A stretch of DNA of 64,000 nucleotides from Eonycteris spelaea (lineage: Eukaryota; Chordata; Mammalia; Chiroptera; Pteropodidae): NCBI GenBank assembly GCA_003508835.1, contig PUFA01000680.1, forward strand, positions 1 through 64,000, written 5' to 3'. Positions 24,520-36,210 of the stretch are shown here, in pieces. Each line of letters begins with the position of its first letter. Position 1 is the stretch's first letter. The notes below the pieces were generated by a model. That model had not been told where the DNA came from, did no database searches, and saw only the letters and a program-made list of their open reading frames with translations. The translations under genes and the position numbers were made by a program.

Positions 24520-27005
24520 TTTTAAAGTATTAGGAAAACATCGAGTCATTGGGTGGCTGTTGAGAGAAATTTTCATAAAACAGTGATTAGAACTAAGTTT
24601 TAAATACTAGTCTCTTTTCTGGAGGAAGGGCTTGGAGAGCTGAGAAGATTAATGTCGGAGGTTGGTATGTGAGAAGCAAAGTAAGGAAACATCCCTGGAT
24701 GGAATGGAGTGTGCATTAGGGAAACCAGTTAGAAACAAGTTTGGGGAAGAAGTTAGAGCGAGATGCTTAACCACAGTCAAGACTGATTTGTGTCACACTT
24801 ACTATGTGCCTGGATATAGGACAGTTTGGAATTGCACAGATGAATGATAAACAGGTGGATTAACTGACTGATGGGCAAGCAGATATACAGACATATTTCA
24901 GAGGCAACAGAGGGTCTTGGTTGGTGAGAAGACAAGATTTTAGGGTTGCAGAGTGCCAGAAACCTGATGGCTTTTCAGAAACTGAATTAGATGAGCTTTA
25001 AGTAGTCTAAATGAAGCCACGTACAAAGAGCACCTTCATGAAAACCAAAGATGAAGCAGATACTACATTTTTAACAACATCCTCAGCTTCCTGTGTTTTC
25101 ACTTCTGTATCTGCATAAATTTGTCCTCTCTGTTGTTTGAAGAACAAGTGGTACAGCTAACCTAAGGCCATACACAAGCACATGAGTGATGGGCAGTAAT
25201 ACGATAGTACCTTTTTTATTGCATGGTTTTAAACATTTAGCACTGTAAGAATCTATAGATCACAGAGAATAGATTTCCTATCACACCTAGTCTCTGAAAC
25301 ACATGAAGCATTTTAAGTTATTTCTCTCTTGACCTTTTGAACAATTATTGAAAAGTCTAAATAATTGGAGAAAATCTCCTACACCAGGATTTATAGTTGT
25401 AAAACATTTGAAGAACTAACTATGCACGTTGACTCGTTCATTGCCTCTACTGCCTAACTGGTATTAGTTTCATCACATTATTTTCAATTCATCTGGAAGT
25501 AACAATTTTAAACTCTTAGACATCCTCAGAGTTCTTCTAAGTTCTGTTTCTGGATCCACCCTGTTTAGGTCACCTGATTCATTCTACATGAGGTCCATTA
25601 GCAACTGATACCCTTATAAGCTCCTTTCCCAAAGATTGTTTACAGAGGTTTCTTTTTATAAAATTTCATGTTTTGTCAATATAATTAAGATTTCCATGTT
25701 TGTCTGTGTATTGGTTTAAGAATGTTGAAACATGATATGTGATTGGGCACAATGAATACCTCTCAGCCAAGAGCCATCTAAAAGAATTGTTCCTAGAGCC
25801 AACAGGTTTATAAATTTATAATCTACCATATGACCAATGAGCCCAATATTTGGTTTATGTAGTTCTTCTACAGGTTTCACTAGAATTTGTAAATTGCTCT
25901 TTTATGCATTGTAGACATAACAAGCATATGTTTTCTCCCTACCATGAAGATTATGTAGTCATAGCTTCTTAAAAGTCTTAATCATAGCATTTGTTACCCA
26001 AATCTACTTGGCTGTGAAATCTATCTTATTGGGGCTCCTAAAATTCCTGTCCTCACTAGGACCAGTTCCAATCCAGTTCCCCCTAAATTCTCTCCTTCTC
26101 AACTGTTTATTTACTTTACTGCTAGTTTAGGTCCATAGTGCTTTCAAAGTCTTTTCTCAAGTCATTTTTATACTATGAGTTAATTTGAAATGTTGATGCT
26201 ATAAGTCAATTTGGAAAGTTTCCATCTCACAGTGAATAAAGACACAGAAAAATATTTGGAGAAATGCTCACTCTGTCCCAAGTATTTCTTCATGATAGAC
26301 AACCATGAGTGGAATGAATGAAACTCATGGTGTAGGACGATTTAAAAAGCCCAAGGAGGGAGTGTGTGTGTGTGGGGGGGGGGGTAAATAAAATGTTAAT
26401 AAACAAACAAATGAATAAATAAATGCTAAAAAGTAAAATAAAATTTAAAATCCTGCCCTCCCATAATTTTGATAAACCCAAATACCTACCAACAGTTTTG
26501 AAGGGCAAGCATTCTGCAGGTCCTCACCACAGTGCGTATTATTCACATTAAATAATTCTCTCAATCTGAAAGGCAAAACAGTTCATCTTCATTGTCCTAC
26601 TGTGCTTTCTCCTGCTCAATGTCACTATATATTTTTCATCTCTGTGCCTGTTTCTTCTACATGTGGAGTCCTACTCATCTCCAGACAGGTCTTGACCAGA
26701 TGACACACGTGCTATAAAGTCTTTCCAATCTTTAAATTTGCTTCTCAGCCTGAAAGAACTCTCTTCTCTCGCCATGTGTCTACTCGTGTGTGTAACCCAT
26801 TTTCTATTCCTTCATTTATTTCACTGTTGCCTTGCAGAGAGTAAGCATGTATTTCTACTTAGTTGAATGGCTGAATGATATTATCTTAGGTTTCTTATAG
26901 CCCTAGTGATCAGCATTGCTGTGACTTCATTAATCTGAGACTTGTACACAGTTGCAGATTTTAAAAAATCATCTTAATTATGTCCATAAATTCTACACTC
27001 ATTAC
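24520..27005. other. No gene seen; weak old repeats
   Basis: AT-rich. 'acttactatgtgcctggata' near 24,800 is compatible with a MIR or L2 end. A G-run and AAAT/AAAC repeats lie at 26,361-26,430. Nothing codes for a recognisable protein. Confidence 0.5.
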
Positions 27006-27009
27006 TCAC

Positions 27010-27162
27010 ATGTATATCAGGAGTTTGTCATTAGGAAAATCCCAAGGATGATCATTAGAGCGACAAAAAAGAGAACAATGGCAAAGGAGAGACAGTGCTC
27101 CCCACACATCATCTCTGCACAGTCATTGAGAGAGAAGCCGTTTTCTGCTCCATCAGCAAACT
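27010..27162 (-). CDS. Transmembrane exon (153 nt, phase 1-1)
   Basis: Best single coding candidate outside the cassettes. On the minus strand the acceptor is '...ctcatcacag|' and the donor is '|gtgagtaat'. The length of 153 nt is a multiple of 3, and the phase that is open is phase 1, the same as the cassette exons. It reads FADGAENGFSLNDCAEMM, CGEHC, then a hydrophobic helix LSFAIVLFFVALMIILGIF and a short LMTNS before TGA. The TGA lies 7 nt before the donor. A stop this close to what may be the last junction would escape nonsense-mediated decay, so it can be natural. It could also be a premature stop. The protein would be single-pass with two or three cysteines just outside the membrane. 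I do not recognise the family. Confidence 0.45.
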
Positions 27163-27199
27163 CTGTGATGAGAGGACCTCAAGTCCAGTGATTAGTCTC

Positions 27200-28030
27200 C
27201 AGTAGGTCACCTGCTAATGAAAAGAGAACAAAATTAGAAATTTCAGGGGAAAAAAATGTGAAGGCATAATCATTCCTCTGCCTGCTTTCTTGAACTAGTG
27301 TCATGAAGTGGTAAACAGTGACCGGAAGATTGCCGAGGCTAGGGAACCTGCAGATACATGGGGGCATAGGAGAGAGTGGCTGCTGTTCAAGGTTCTTGAA
27401 TGCCAGTGCTTGCATTTTCTCCAAGGGGAGGGAGACAAATAAACCCCATCTATACTCATCGGAGATGGACGAGTTTCCCTGCCTTTTAATCATAAATGTA
27501 TTTACAATATTCATCACTTTGTAGAATAAACAGAACTGAGTTATGACACTAATGTAAAAGCTGGTATTAGGTATCATATTTTTTTTGCAGTTCCTCTATT
27601 TTTTAACAGTTGAAGACCATTTTTTTTTCTCAGAAGCCGATGGGGATGAAGGCACGTGTACCGTCTTCCTGCTAAAGATATCGTATTTAGGGAAAAGAGT
27701 GTCGGTTGGAGGTGAGGAGTACGAGCTTCAGATGGAGGAATGCCTGAGTGTGAATCCAGTGATCTTCCTAAGATTATGTAACATGCGCATGACAGAGATG
27801 TTAACCTCACTGAAATGTATGATAAGAAGGCTTATTTTTGGAAAAGGTAAGAGGTTGAATGTACATGTTCCATAATAACCAATTGATTAAGTGTGTCATA
27901 ATAGTAACAAACAGATTTTGGAGTCTAAATAGTTTCTAGGGCTCCTTCAAAGTATCAATTCTCATAGAAAACCCATAAAATGTTCTACTATCATCTTCAC
28001 TTTTAGGCGTAAAACTTGCTTAAATCTAAA
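27200..28030. other. No gene supported
   Basis: ORFs of 96 and 132 codons occur on opposite strands. Neither shows a domain, a phase-1 splice context or a paralogue in the window. Confidence 0.4.
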
Positions 28031-28039
28031 CTCTATTCA

Positions 28040-28115
28040 GTGTCAGAACAATGATTGGACCCAGGCAATCTGACTCCAAACTCTCTGTTCTTCAGCACTG
28101 TGCCATGCATAAATG
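28040..28115 (-). repeat. MIR fragment
   Basis: 'ttggacccaggcaatctgac' and 'tccaaactctctgttcttca' followed by 'gcactgtgcca' are the antisense 5' half of MIR. Confidence 0.75.
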
Positions 28116-28119
28116 CCAC

Positions 28120-29270
28120 CTTTCATAAGACATGTACACACTAACCTGTGAGAAAACACGGCATATGAAGTATGAAGGTGAAAAAGGAGCATTCGATCAT
28201 CTCAATAAAGTATGTTTTTTCCACATTCCAATATGGCAAGAAAAAAAATGTAATATGACTACCTGTCAACTGGCTTTCTGAGAAAAACAGTGATGTCACG
28301 CTGAATAATTAGTAGCAATTTAATGCAAACATTGGCTAGGAATTAATCCCAAGTAATGTAAAAGTTGTTCATGCTGAGATATCTAGGAAAGCATTCTGAG
28401 AAACTAAGCTGATAACAATTAATAGGATGATAAAGTGGGAAATGATTTATATCTTAAACACAAGAACTATAGGCATCTCCACTGTGCTTAGTTCTTTCAT
28501 TTATTCTTGTGGTCATTAAGTAGTTTTTTCTAATCAATATCAAGCTTCTAGACCTTGTGAAAACCCATGCTACGCTTAAAGATTAAGTTAATAAAATGCC
28601 TATGATAATGTTCATCTATGTCATTGAACATTCATTTTTAAATATGCTTCACTTGTCAGCAATTAATCACTTTCTAACTAAAAGTACATAATACACCAGC
28701 TAGAAATAAATGACACACTCATTATATTCATAATATAACATGTATCATCAAATTGATTGCCATTTCTGTGGGTTCTTTTTCCAAGTTTGAAGAACTAAGT
28801 CAGTTTAGATAGGTTTTCAATAAAATACCAATTCAGCAATGAACTTCCAAGAAATACTACTTTGTACATTTTACTATTATAATACTCCTACAGGTAGAAA
28901 TAATTGAATACACTACTGGGAAGAGTTTAAAAACGTATTAGACTCTCTTGAAATCTAGGGAGAATGACTTAGTCAACGTCCTCAGCCTAAATTATCCTGT
29001 GCTTTTTGTGTGAATAATAGAAACAAATAGATGGACTAGACTGTCTGTGACAGTTCATCACTTCCCTGTGTTTACCTAAATGGAGAAGTGGGGTTGGGAG
29101 CAGAGACACAGACATTTGGGCAGGAAACAGAGGCTCGGTGATGTGTCAATCTTTACAAAACGTCTGCAACATTTCAATACCTGAATGCGATCAACCATGG
29201 AAAGCCTGAGCACCACGCCTGGAACTCAGTGCGGATTCCCAAAGCAGGAACTACTTTCCTTATTGTTATA
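28120..29270. other. No gene seen
   Basis: AT-rich unique DNA with many stops in all frames. Confidence 0.5.
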
Positions 29271-29279
29271 TTATCAGTT

Positions 29280-29690
29280 TTCATCAGTTTCAAATCCTAC
29301 GATGCCACAGCCCACTTAACTTCAGTTGTTTTCTGTCACATGTAGAATCAAATCCAAAGTCCTATGATGGCACATGTGGCCCTGCATGACTTCCCCTCCC
29401 ACAACCTCTCTGACTGTAGTTTTCTTCCCTCTCCCATTTCATCCTCATGGGCCAACCTCACCTCTTGCTGTCCCCAAACACACCACACACTCATGACCGT
29501 GAAAGAATACAGCATTTACACACTCACAGGATCCCCCCCACACTTTCCTCTGGGCTCTGCTCAAATGTCTCTTCCTCAGGGAAACATCTGTGAGCATCTG
29601 TATTAAGGACCTGCCATCCTGTTCTCCCTCACTTCTCTTCATAGCACTTCTTGGACCCACTGTAGCAACCATTAATGTACAGCATAACTT
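29280..29690. mobile_element. L2 fragment
   Basis: 'gaatcaaatccaaagtccta', 'gtggccctgcatgacttccc', 'ctctgctcaaatgtctcttc' and 'ctcagggaaacatctgtgag' follow the order of the L2 3' region. Very diverged. The overlapping ORFs are chance. Confidence 0.7.
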
Positions 29691-30299
29691 ACCCCCCCCC
29701 CAAAAAACCCATAAATTGATGAATAAGAGAGGCTGAGAAAAAGAAAGTGTCATTAATTTATCACTGATACTTACAAAGGATTTGTGCCCACGATCATACA
29801 CCTATGAAAAGCACAACTGCCTCTTGGGCCTCCGATTCCCATTTCTGCCCTTCCTCAGCATAGAAACACAGATGTCTTAACATTCTCCCACTTCCGGCCT
29901 TCGTCCAGGTCAATGTCTGGCCCAGGTGAGGCCTTGCAATCTTCAAACCACAGGTGTTTCCTCTATTGAAACCATCACTACGATCATCAACAGTTCACAA
30001 TCTTTAAACAGGCCATCAGTTCTCAACCACTAATTTCACAGAAAAGCCAGCAGACCTCTTGAAGACTGCCTTTCACAAGCACTGAACTTCTGGAATGTAC
30101 TGAGAGTGTCCTACCTGGGGGCCCGGCGGACCCCACTCGATGAAGGAGCCAAGGAGAATAGGTAGATTCCAGCCAGGTTGAGGAGAGAAGAGCTGTCTGA
30201 TTCCGATTAGCCAGACTGAGGAGGCTGAGAAACAAACATCCAGTGTAAAGCTGTGAATAAAAACATGTTTTCATTGCAAAAAATATATAAGGCTATTAC

Positions 30300-30430
30300 C
30301 AAAACAAGAATTGTGAAAAAAAAAAAAAATCCAATATTTATACATAGGATGTTTTAATGAATTGGACACTTGAAACCTATGTAATTTTATGAACCAATGT
30401 CACCTCTATAAATTCAATTTAAAAATCTTA
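30300..30430 (+). mobile_element. L1 3' tail
   Basis: 'acttgaaacctatgtaattt' followed by 'aaccaatgtcacctctataa' is the L1 tail that I associate with bats and some other laurasiatherians. It is truncated to about 100 bp. Confidence 0.65.
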
Positions 30431-31233
30431 CCAGTTTTACACATTAGGAAGAAATTACCAACCCATCAATGTTATCCATTTTGCAACAGTCAAAATCAAA
30501 CCACTTTTCTAATTAGATCTCTTACACATTCCATTCTAACCCGAAACACTAAATTAGAAAAAAAGCTGACAGCGAAGGAGATGTACATGTGTTATACATG
30601 TGTGGTTATACTTTGGTGTTTTAAAAGATCGTGAAATGCTAACAGTAGGGATTTTGAAAATTAGGAATGTGGAAAAGGAGAATATTTCATCAATTATTTC
30701 TGTTGCTTGCCTTGCCTCCAGCACTGCCTACCTGACTTCAGAACCCCCAACTGCTCAGGGTCCCTTTCTTGACGTGACTATCTTGGCAGCAGCCTTCTCG
30801 AATTAGTCTCTTCCTTGAGATTGTCCCTTTTTAATGTGGCCTCTCTGGAATGACGGCATCGGATGAATTCATCTCCTCCATGTGATATGCACAGAAACTT
30901 ATAGACAGTTCATTAACCCACATTTAAATGTGAGAACACTATGTCCTACAAAACAAAACAATAAAAAATTGATAAAGTTTGTGAAGATGTAGTTGGGGAA
31001 GTGTTAGAAAGGAAGAAATACGAGGCACTCAGGGAAATTGGAAAGAATGAAAAGCAAAGCTTTCCTTTGAATATATCCCAATCATTGCATCTGGATAAAG
31101 ACACAGAAAAACTAAATGCTCTCTAATACCCCTTGCTCACTCTGCAACACTATGATTTGTTCTCTTGTATCCCATGGAAAGAGGGCTTTAAGTCACAACT
31201 ACATCTGCAAAGAACTGATTCCTGAATACATAC

Positions 31234-31255
31234 ATTTTTCATCTTCTGCATATAC
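31234..31255 (-). CDS. A-type microexon (22 nt), beta unit
   Basis: Acceptor '...attgcag|', donor '|gtatgtatt', 22 nt, phase 0 to 1, VYAEDEK. Flanks are almost identical to those of the 10,739-10,760 copy. Its B partner is the exon split by an LTR, so at least this transcript path is damaged. Confidence 0.35.
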
Positions 31256-31662
31256 CTGCAATTAAGGAGAGAAAAAAAAAAACGCTGTTAGGAGAACATC
31301 ATCCTGGACTCTCTGCACAGGACTTCTGTTCCTCTCTTGTCTTTAGGACACCAGATTGAAATCCTGACTTAATGACCCCAAAAGAAAACATACAGAACAC
31401 CTGTAGGAAAGTTTGATTCTTCATTGAAGGTCTCCGAGTGTACTTGGATTGGCAAATGGAAAACTCTTCTTCAAGGAGGAAAATTCTATGCAGAGGAAAA
31501 TGCTCCCTACTCTACAGTTTATGACTAATGCTGTCCTCTTGAATGTCCTCTCCCAATCAACTAAATTATCTACCATATGGGGTGTACATGTGCACACCTT
31601 CAAAATAAATCAACATTTCCATCGCAAAGGAAGGAAGGGGAGCTTTCATGCAGAATAGATGG

Positions 31663-32364
31663 TGCCGGAGACCAGCTCCAGCCAAATCCAGGGCTGAAGG
31701 ATACGTGGAGTCTATGAAGGAAAAACGACAGGCAGCAAGCCTTGATGCAAGGCTCTTTTATTTTTTTTTTCTCCCCAAATATGTAGAGATGCAGGGTTTT
31801 TAAGCCCAAAGTCCCATTCTTCATTCTATCTAAACACAAAGGTCTATGTTTCTTCTAATCACTACTTGTCAACTCACAGGTTAGTTGCGTAAGCGGGGTT
31901 ACAGAAGCAGAAAGCTTGTTTAGAATGTTATGTTGCTATAATCAAAGGTCCACGTGCCCATGGCAATGGTCAAACAGTAATTTTTAGTAAGAATCATTAT
32001 TTCAGCTACCACATTCCCCTCACCCCCAGCCTTTGTGGGCCTAACAGGGGCTTTCCACGTAAGCACTGACACAACGGCCCACTCACAAAGTAAATCTTGC
32101 TCTCTCCTCTGATCAAGTTGTTGGACGAATTCCTATTACTCATATTTCTTTGTGCCCTCTTCTTGGAAAAGTTGCCCTTCTCCCTAACGCCCCCCTCCTC
32201 TCCCAAGGACGGAACAGCAATCAAAAGCAATGCACAAATTCCCAATAGAGACAATGCAGAGGAAAGCAAGGAGCACAGATGACTCTAGCGTCACTTGCTT
32301 TGCAAGCGACGCTTCACTCCGGCTGCGACTGTGTCAAACAGCTTGAGGTCTGTGGCCTGCGGCA
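31663..32364 (-). mobile_element. Solo LTR, class II (betaretrovirus-like) ERV, copy 1
   Basis: 702 bp. Minus-strand 5' end TGCCGCAGG, 3' end CTCCGGCA, so TG...CA. The 6-bp target duplication is AGATGG at 31,657-31,662 and AGACGG at 32,365-32,370 (one change). Six-bp duplications fit class II ERVs. A TTAAAA-type TATA box is at about 31,796-31,803 and an AATAAA signal (plus-strand TTTATT) at 31,757-31,762, so R is short. U3 holds an 87-codon ORF (see separate entry). No internal viral sequence is present, so this is a recombined remnant. Confidence 0.9.
32006..32269 (-). other. U3 ORF of LTR copy 1 (87 codons)
   Basis: Open frame inside the U3 part of the solo LTR. The N-terminus is hydrophobic (SALSLLGICALLLIAVPS) like a signal peptide, followed by a basic, Asn/Ser-rich stretch. 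LTR copy 2 keeps an almost identical 90-codon frame at 48,104-48,376. Betaretroviruses such as MMTV do encode a protein in U3. I have no evidence that this is related or expressed, and with only two similar copies the frame could be chance. Confidence 0.35.
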
Positions 32365-33397
32365 AGACGGGTCCTTCTTAGAGGCCTTGTCTCCAGAAGG
32401 CTCCTCCACCATGACATCAGGGGCGGCTAGGGAATCACAGAGCAAGTGTCAGTCACTGGAGATGCTGCCCAGGATGTGCTCAGGCAGCTGTGCCTGATGT
32501 GCACTTTGGACGGAGAGCGTGGAGTGGATGATTGCTAACTACAAACTGAGATGTTCAGCAAGGCCGTCTTCCTGGGTGGATGAAGGAAGGCACAAAAATG
32601 GAACAGGAAAAAAGGAAAAAGACAGCCCTTGGTTTTCTAGCTAAGGGTAAACTAACCCACGTAAAATGCCAATCTGACAAAGAGTAAACACTCAAATGCA
32701 TGCTATGATTCAAAGTCAGAGTCCTATGACTGTTCTATGGTTTTGAGAGTCAGCTAAATTGCTACCGTCTTTTTTGCTTCTTCCAAAATCAATTCTTCTT
32801 GCAGAAATCACAGATGTTACTTTGGATTTACTAGCTCTTCTGTAAGATTTTGTTGTTGATGAAAAGCAAACTGATTGAGGGACCGAAATCAAGCCTAGGA
32901 AGTGTATCTCATTAGATTTACTCACTACTCATTGTTCATAAACAAAATCAAATTCAGAAGATCTCAAATGTTAAATCCCATGATTTAAAACAGTTGCTAA
33001 CAATTCTGTGATATTTTCCTCCCAGTTTTTCTCTTCAATAGATCGTGCGTGCCCTTAGAGTCAGTGGCTGTCCCTACTCATGCTGCCCATGGACAGTGGG
33101 ACAGTTTCCCACAGGGGAGGCAGGGGGAGCACTGCCGCTCTCTGCTCCAGCAGAGTAAAAGATGTGCAGTAAGGCTGAGGGGCGCCTGGGTCTGCATCAG
33201 TACAAATTTGAGTGCTGACTTGAGACTGTCCTTGCATAGGCGGTTGTAGGCGTTGTGAGCTTTTGAGGTTTATTGTGATGTTATCTCCCTCTTAACCGCC
33301 CTGAAACAGGGGCTGAGGAGTGAATGCAGCACTGATAGATGATGATCAACATTGTCCTCACGACTTTCAACCTCTCAGCTGACCAGGAGCCTGTGGG

Positions 33398-33449
33398 CCC
33401 TCCATGTGCCTTTCACACAATGACCCTCCATGTGCCTTTCACACAATGA
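33398..33449. repeat. 26-bp direct duplication in the beta-unit D exon
   Basis: The 26 bases at 33,398-33,423 are repeated exactly at 33,424-33,449. The paralogue near 59.03 kb has one copy. It lies in the decayed D exon and shifts its frame. Confidence 0.9.
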
Positions 33450-34131
33450 CTATGCCAGGGCCAGCTGTTACGTGCAACTTTGGCTACCCTGGGCTATGTG
33501 ACACGGAGGACATACTCTCAAGATGGTCTGTGTGTGGGAGCCAAGTAGGTACTAGCACTTCCAACCATGGCCACAGAGGCTGGCACTTTGTTGCTAGGTC
33601 ACTGAGAATCTTGTGCCTCCGTGGTGAGTGCAGGTCGGTAGTATGAACACAGAGACCGGCGATTCTGTTTAGATTTTGGGTCATTCATCTCTGCACCAAC
33701 CCCACATGAAGAGAGGAAATATTACACGACCTCCACATACAGCTGGGGTTAGGAAGAGGTAATTATGAAAAGTGTGTAGTGGTTAGGAGCTTCCTTTGAA
33801 AAGCAGACACATGTATTGCGTTGTGTGAGTAGGAAATTCTCCTGAGGACACAGGCACTAATACACACACGAACATTCACAATTGCAACAAAGGCACATTT
33901 ATAAACACCACCTCAAAACTCAAACATACAAATCCCACCACCCACATATCATGGCTTCCAACTTTTCAAAGTTATTTCCTAGACTATCTGGTGCTTTCTC
34001 TACTTGACTAACCCTCATCCCCAACATGATTGTGAAATCAGGGGGGCTACCAGACCAAACCATCAAGAATGCAACGGCCTCTTGAGCACCCAGCTTTAAC
34101 CTCAGCAAGCGAGTGACTACACAATACGTAC

Positions 34132-34156
34132 ATTTTTCATCTGGTTTGTCATCCAC
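34132..34156 (-). pseudogene. A-type microexon, array unit 1, acceptor lost
   Basis: 25 nt, VDDKPDEK plus one base in phase 0, donor '|gtacgtatt' intact. The acceptor is '...ctggctg|', with TG where AG is needed. Confidence 0.4.
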
Positions 34157-34600
34157 CAGCCAGAAGAGAAAGGAAAACACTGTGAGGATCATATCCCCCT
34201 GGACACTGTTCAACTAGACTTCTGTTCTCTTGACTTCAAAACACCAGTTGAGAAACAGTGTCTCAGTCAGAAAAGGTATAAAACACCTGTGAAAAAGCTT
34301 TGAGCACGTCGTGGAAGCTATCTCAAGCCCTTTTGCTTTGGCAATTGCAAAATTCTATTTTCCCGAAGGAAACTGTTCTGCAGAGGACACTGCTTATGAC
34401 CCTACAGCCTGTACGTAATTCTGTCCTTTTCGAATGCCCTCTTGAATCAGCTTTCAGGTGGTCGTAGACTCTCATTTGGCATTTGCCCACCAAGTACCTT
34501 GTCTCTATTACCTAGCAGGTACATGCTCACATTTTCAGATAATTTCATTGAAAAAAGAAGAAGCAACCTTTCCATTTCGGAGGGCGGAAGGCCTTCTCAC

Positions 34601-34671
34601 CTTGAGGTCAGATGGGATGTCCGCACTGGAATGCCACTTATGAAGCTGCTGCACCCCGGTGGTAGCGGGAG
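34601..34671 (-). CDS. B-type exon, array unit 1
   Basis: 71 nt, acceptor '...cccctag|', donor '|gtgagaagg', open in phase 1: PATTGVQQLHKWHSSADIPS then DLK. The two other array copies are identical at the protein level. The A exon that should follow has lost its acceptor, so a transcript would have to skip it. Skipping would change phase by one base. Confidence 0.35.
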
Positions 34672-35039
34672 CTAGGGGGACACAGAGTCACTGTCAGTTA
34701 TTGCTGATGCTGCTCAGCACTGTCTCAGAGCGCTCTGCGCAATGTCGTTGTGGGGCCAAAGAATGTGGAAGTGGGTGTCGAACAGCATGGACAGAGCATC
34801 TTTAGGGGACATTTTCATTGACAGATAAAAAAAGGCCAAGGAAAAAAGCAGGCAAGAAAGAGAAACAGAGCCTTGATGGTCTAGCTCAAGGGATTCTAAT
34901 CCGTCAAATAGCATCTCAGTTGCATGCTGTGTTTCAATGACAGCCTTCTCATTCCTCCTGCCCTTCTGAGAACCTGAACAAATTCCCTCCTCTTCTAATG
35001 TACAAGACCATTTCAGCACCCATGGATTCATACATGACG

Positions 35040-35560
35040 CTAGTGTCTTCAGCATGTATAATATTGGACATTTTACTTTTATTGTGATGGACTTTACATC
35101 ATATTTCTGCTGCTTTTAATCATCTGTGACTGTATCGGTCAGTAGCATTGATGACATTCATAGCCTTGTGGACCCAACACTGCTGTCTAGATCCAAAACT
35201 TTTCTAGGAATAAATCACTCTGCCTTCATCCTCCTTCCAGCCCTTGCAATTTCTGTTTTTCTGACTCTAGATAGAAAATTCTGGAACTGGGCTTTTTCAG
35301 AAACCTCATAGGTGTTGGAATCATAAATGGCTGTCCTTCTTGCAGGCCTGATATCATTATGGGTGAACATTTTTCCAAGGTCTGTCCATGGTGTAGCCTG
35401 TGTTAAAATCTGATTATTTTTACGGCAGAATAGTATCCCACGAGGTGCATACATTATATTTGATCCACTCATCCTTTGGTGGACTTTGGGGTTCTTTCCA
35501 TCTGGCTATTGTGAATAATGCCATTATGAACACTGGTGTCTGATACACTACTGGTAATAC
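35040..35560 (-). mobile_element. L1 3' fragment, antisense (array unit 1)
   Basis: 'atagtatcccacgaggtgca', 'ggctattgtgaataatgcca' and 'tatgaacactggtgtctgat' are antisense L1. The same fragment lies at about 38,290-38,800 and 41,530-42,050. Confidence 0.8.
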
Positions 35561-36105
35561 GAGAAGTTATGATCCTGTGAAAGTCACAGAACGCCACAGC
35601 ACCAAGTGTGAATTTTAATGGAATTTACAGACTTTGAATTAATAAAAATGAACTGATATTTTTTCACTCATTGTAACAAATATATCCCATAAATATTAGA
35701 GGTTTTGCATAGGGGTAACTGGTGGGGTAGGATGTGAGTATATTCTGTATTATCTTGTCTACTTTCATTTCAATGTAAACTTGTTCCAAGAAACGTCTGT
35801 TCATTTTGACAAATCTGACACATAGTATCAGGGAGAGATCTATTCAGATAATGTTGCAAAAACTGCTAATGTATGAACCCGTCTTAGAGGCGTGTTTACT
35901 ATTAAACGTGAACCACATCGTGAGTTGTCAGAGCATCCTGACCTCCATGGTGACAGCACCACAGATGACTGAATACACGTGTATCCCCAGACACGAAATA
36001 AAAGAATTTCATGGCTTAGCGTTTCTACAAATTATGGGTGACCTGAAATACGAGACACTGAAAAATTTTCTTGAAGTGTCTTAGCTAACATTATTTTCAC
36101 AGTAC

Positions 36106-36210
36106 CCTCGTCTGGATCATACGTATGGATGATGGCACCCGTTGAGAAGCAGCCTCTTCTGTTGCCCTCCCTCTTTGATTCAAGAGAATCATCCTCCTCA
36201 TCACAACACC
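36106..36210 (-). CDS. C-type acidic exon, array unit 1 (105 nt)
   Basis: Acceptor '...tttctcag|', donor '|gtactgtg', 105 nt, phase 1-1. The open frame reads CCDEEDDSLESKREG then NRRGCFSTGAIIHTYDPDEG: paired cysteines, a five-residue acidic run, a basic patch and an acidic end. Being symmetric, it could be skipped or duplicated without frame change. Two sister copies are also open, whereas most neighbouring cassette parts in the array are broken, so it is the best preserved exon of the unit. Unknown function. Confidence 0.45.

Larger units (their letters stand above)
31648..32426 (-). pseudogene. B-type exon disrupted by a solo LTR
   Basis: The exon pieces are 31,648-31,662 (15 nt) and 32,371-32,426 (56 nt), which sum to exactly 71 nt, the family length, once the LTR and one 6-bp target copy are set aside. 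The intact paralogue is at 57,976-58,046. The acceptor '...ccctag|' survives. The donor position reads 'gaaagct' instead of 'gtaagct'. Both facts make this copy non-functional as a normal exon. The encoded segment in the larger piece would be PDVMVEEPSGDKASKKDPS-like. Confidence 0.6.

Noticed and set aside
34000..34045. Possible additional 'E' exon (MRV...DxLG-like peptide) also at 55.07, 57.34 and 59.65 kb
   Set aside because: Only the 55-kb copy has a GT donor; the others read GA or GG there, and acceptors do not align. Similarity reflects shared intron sequence.
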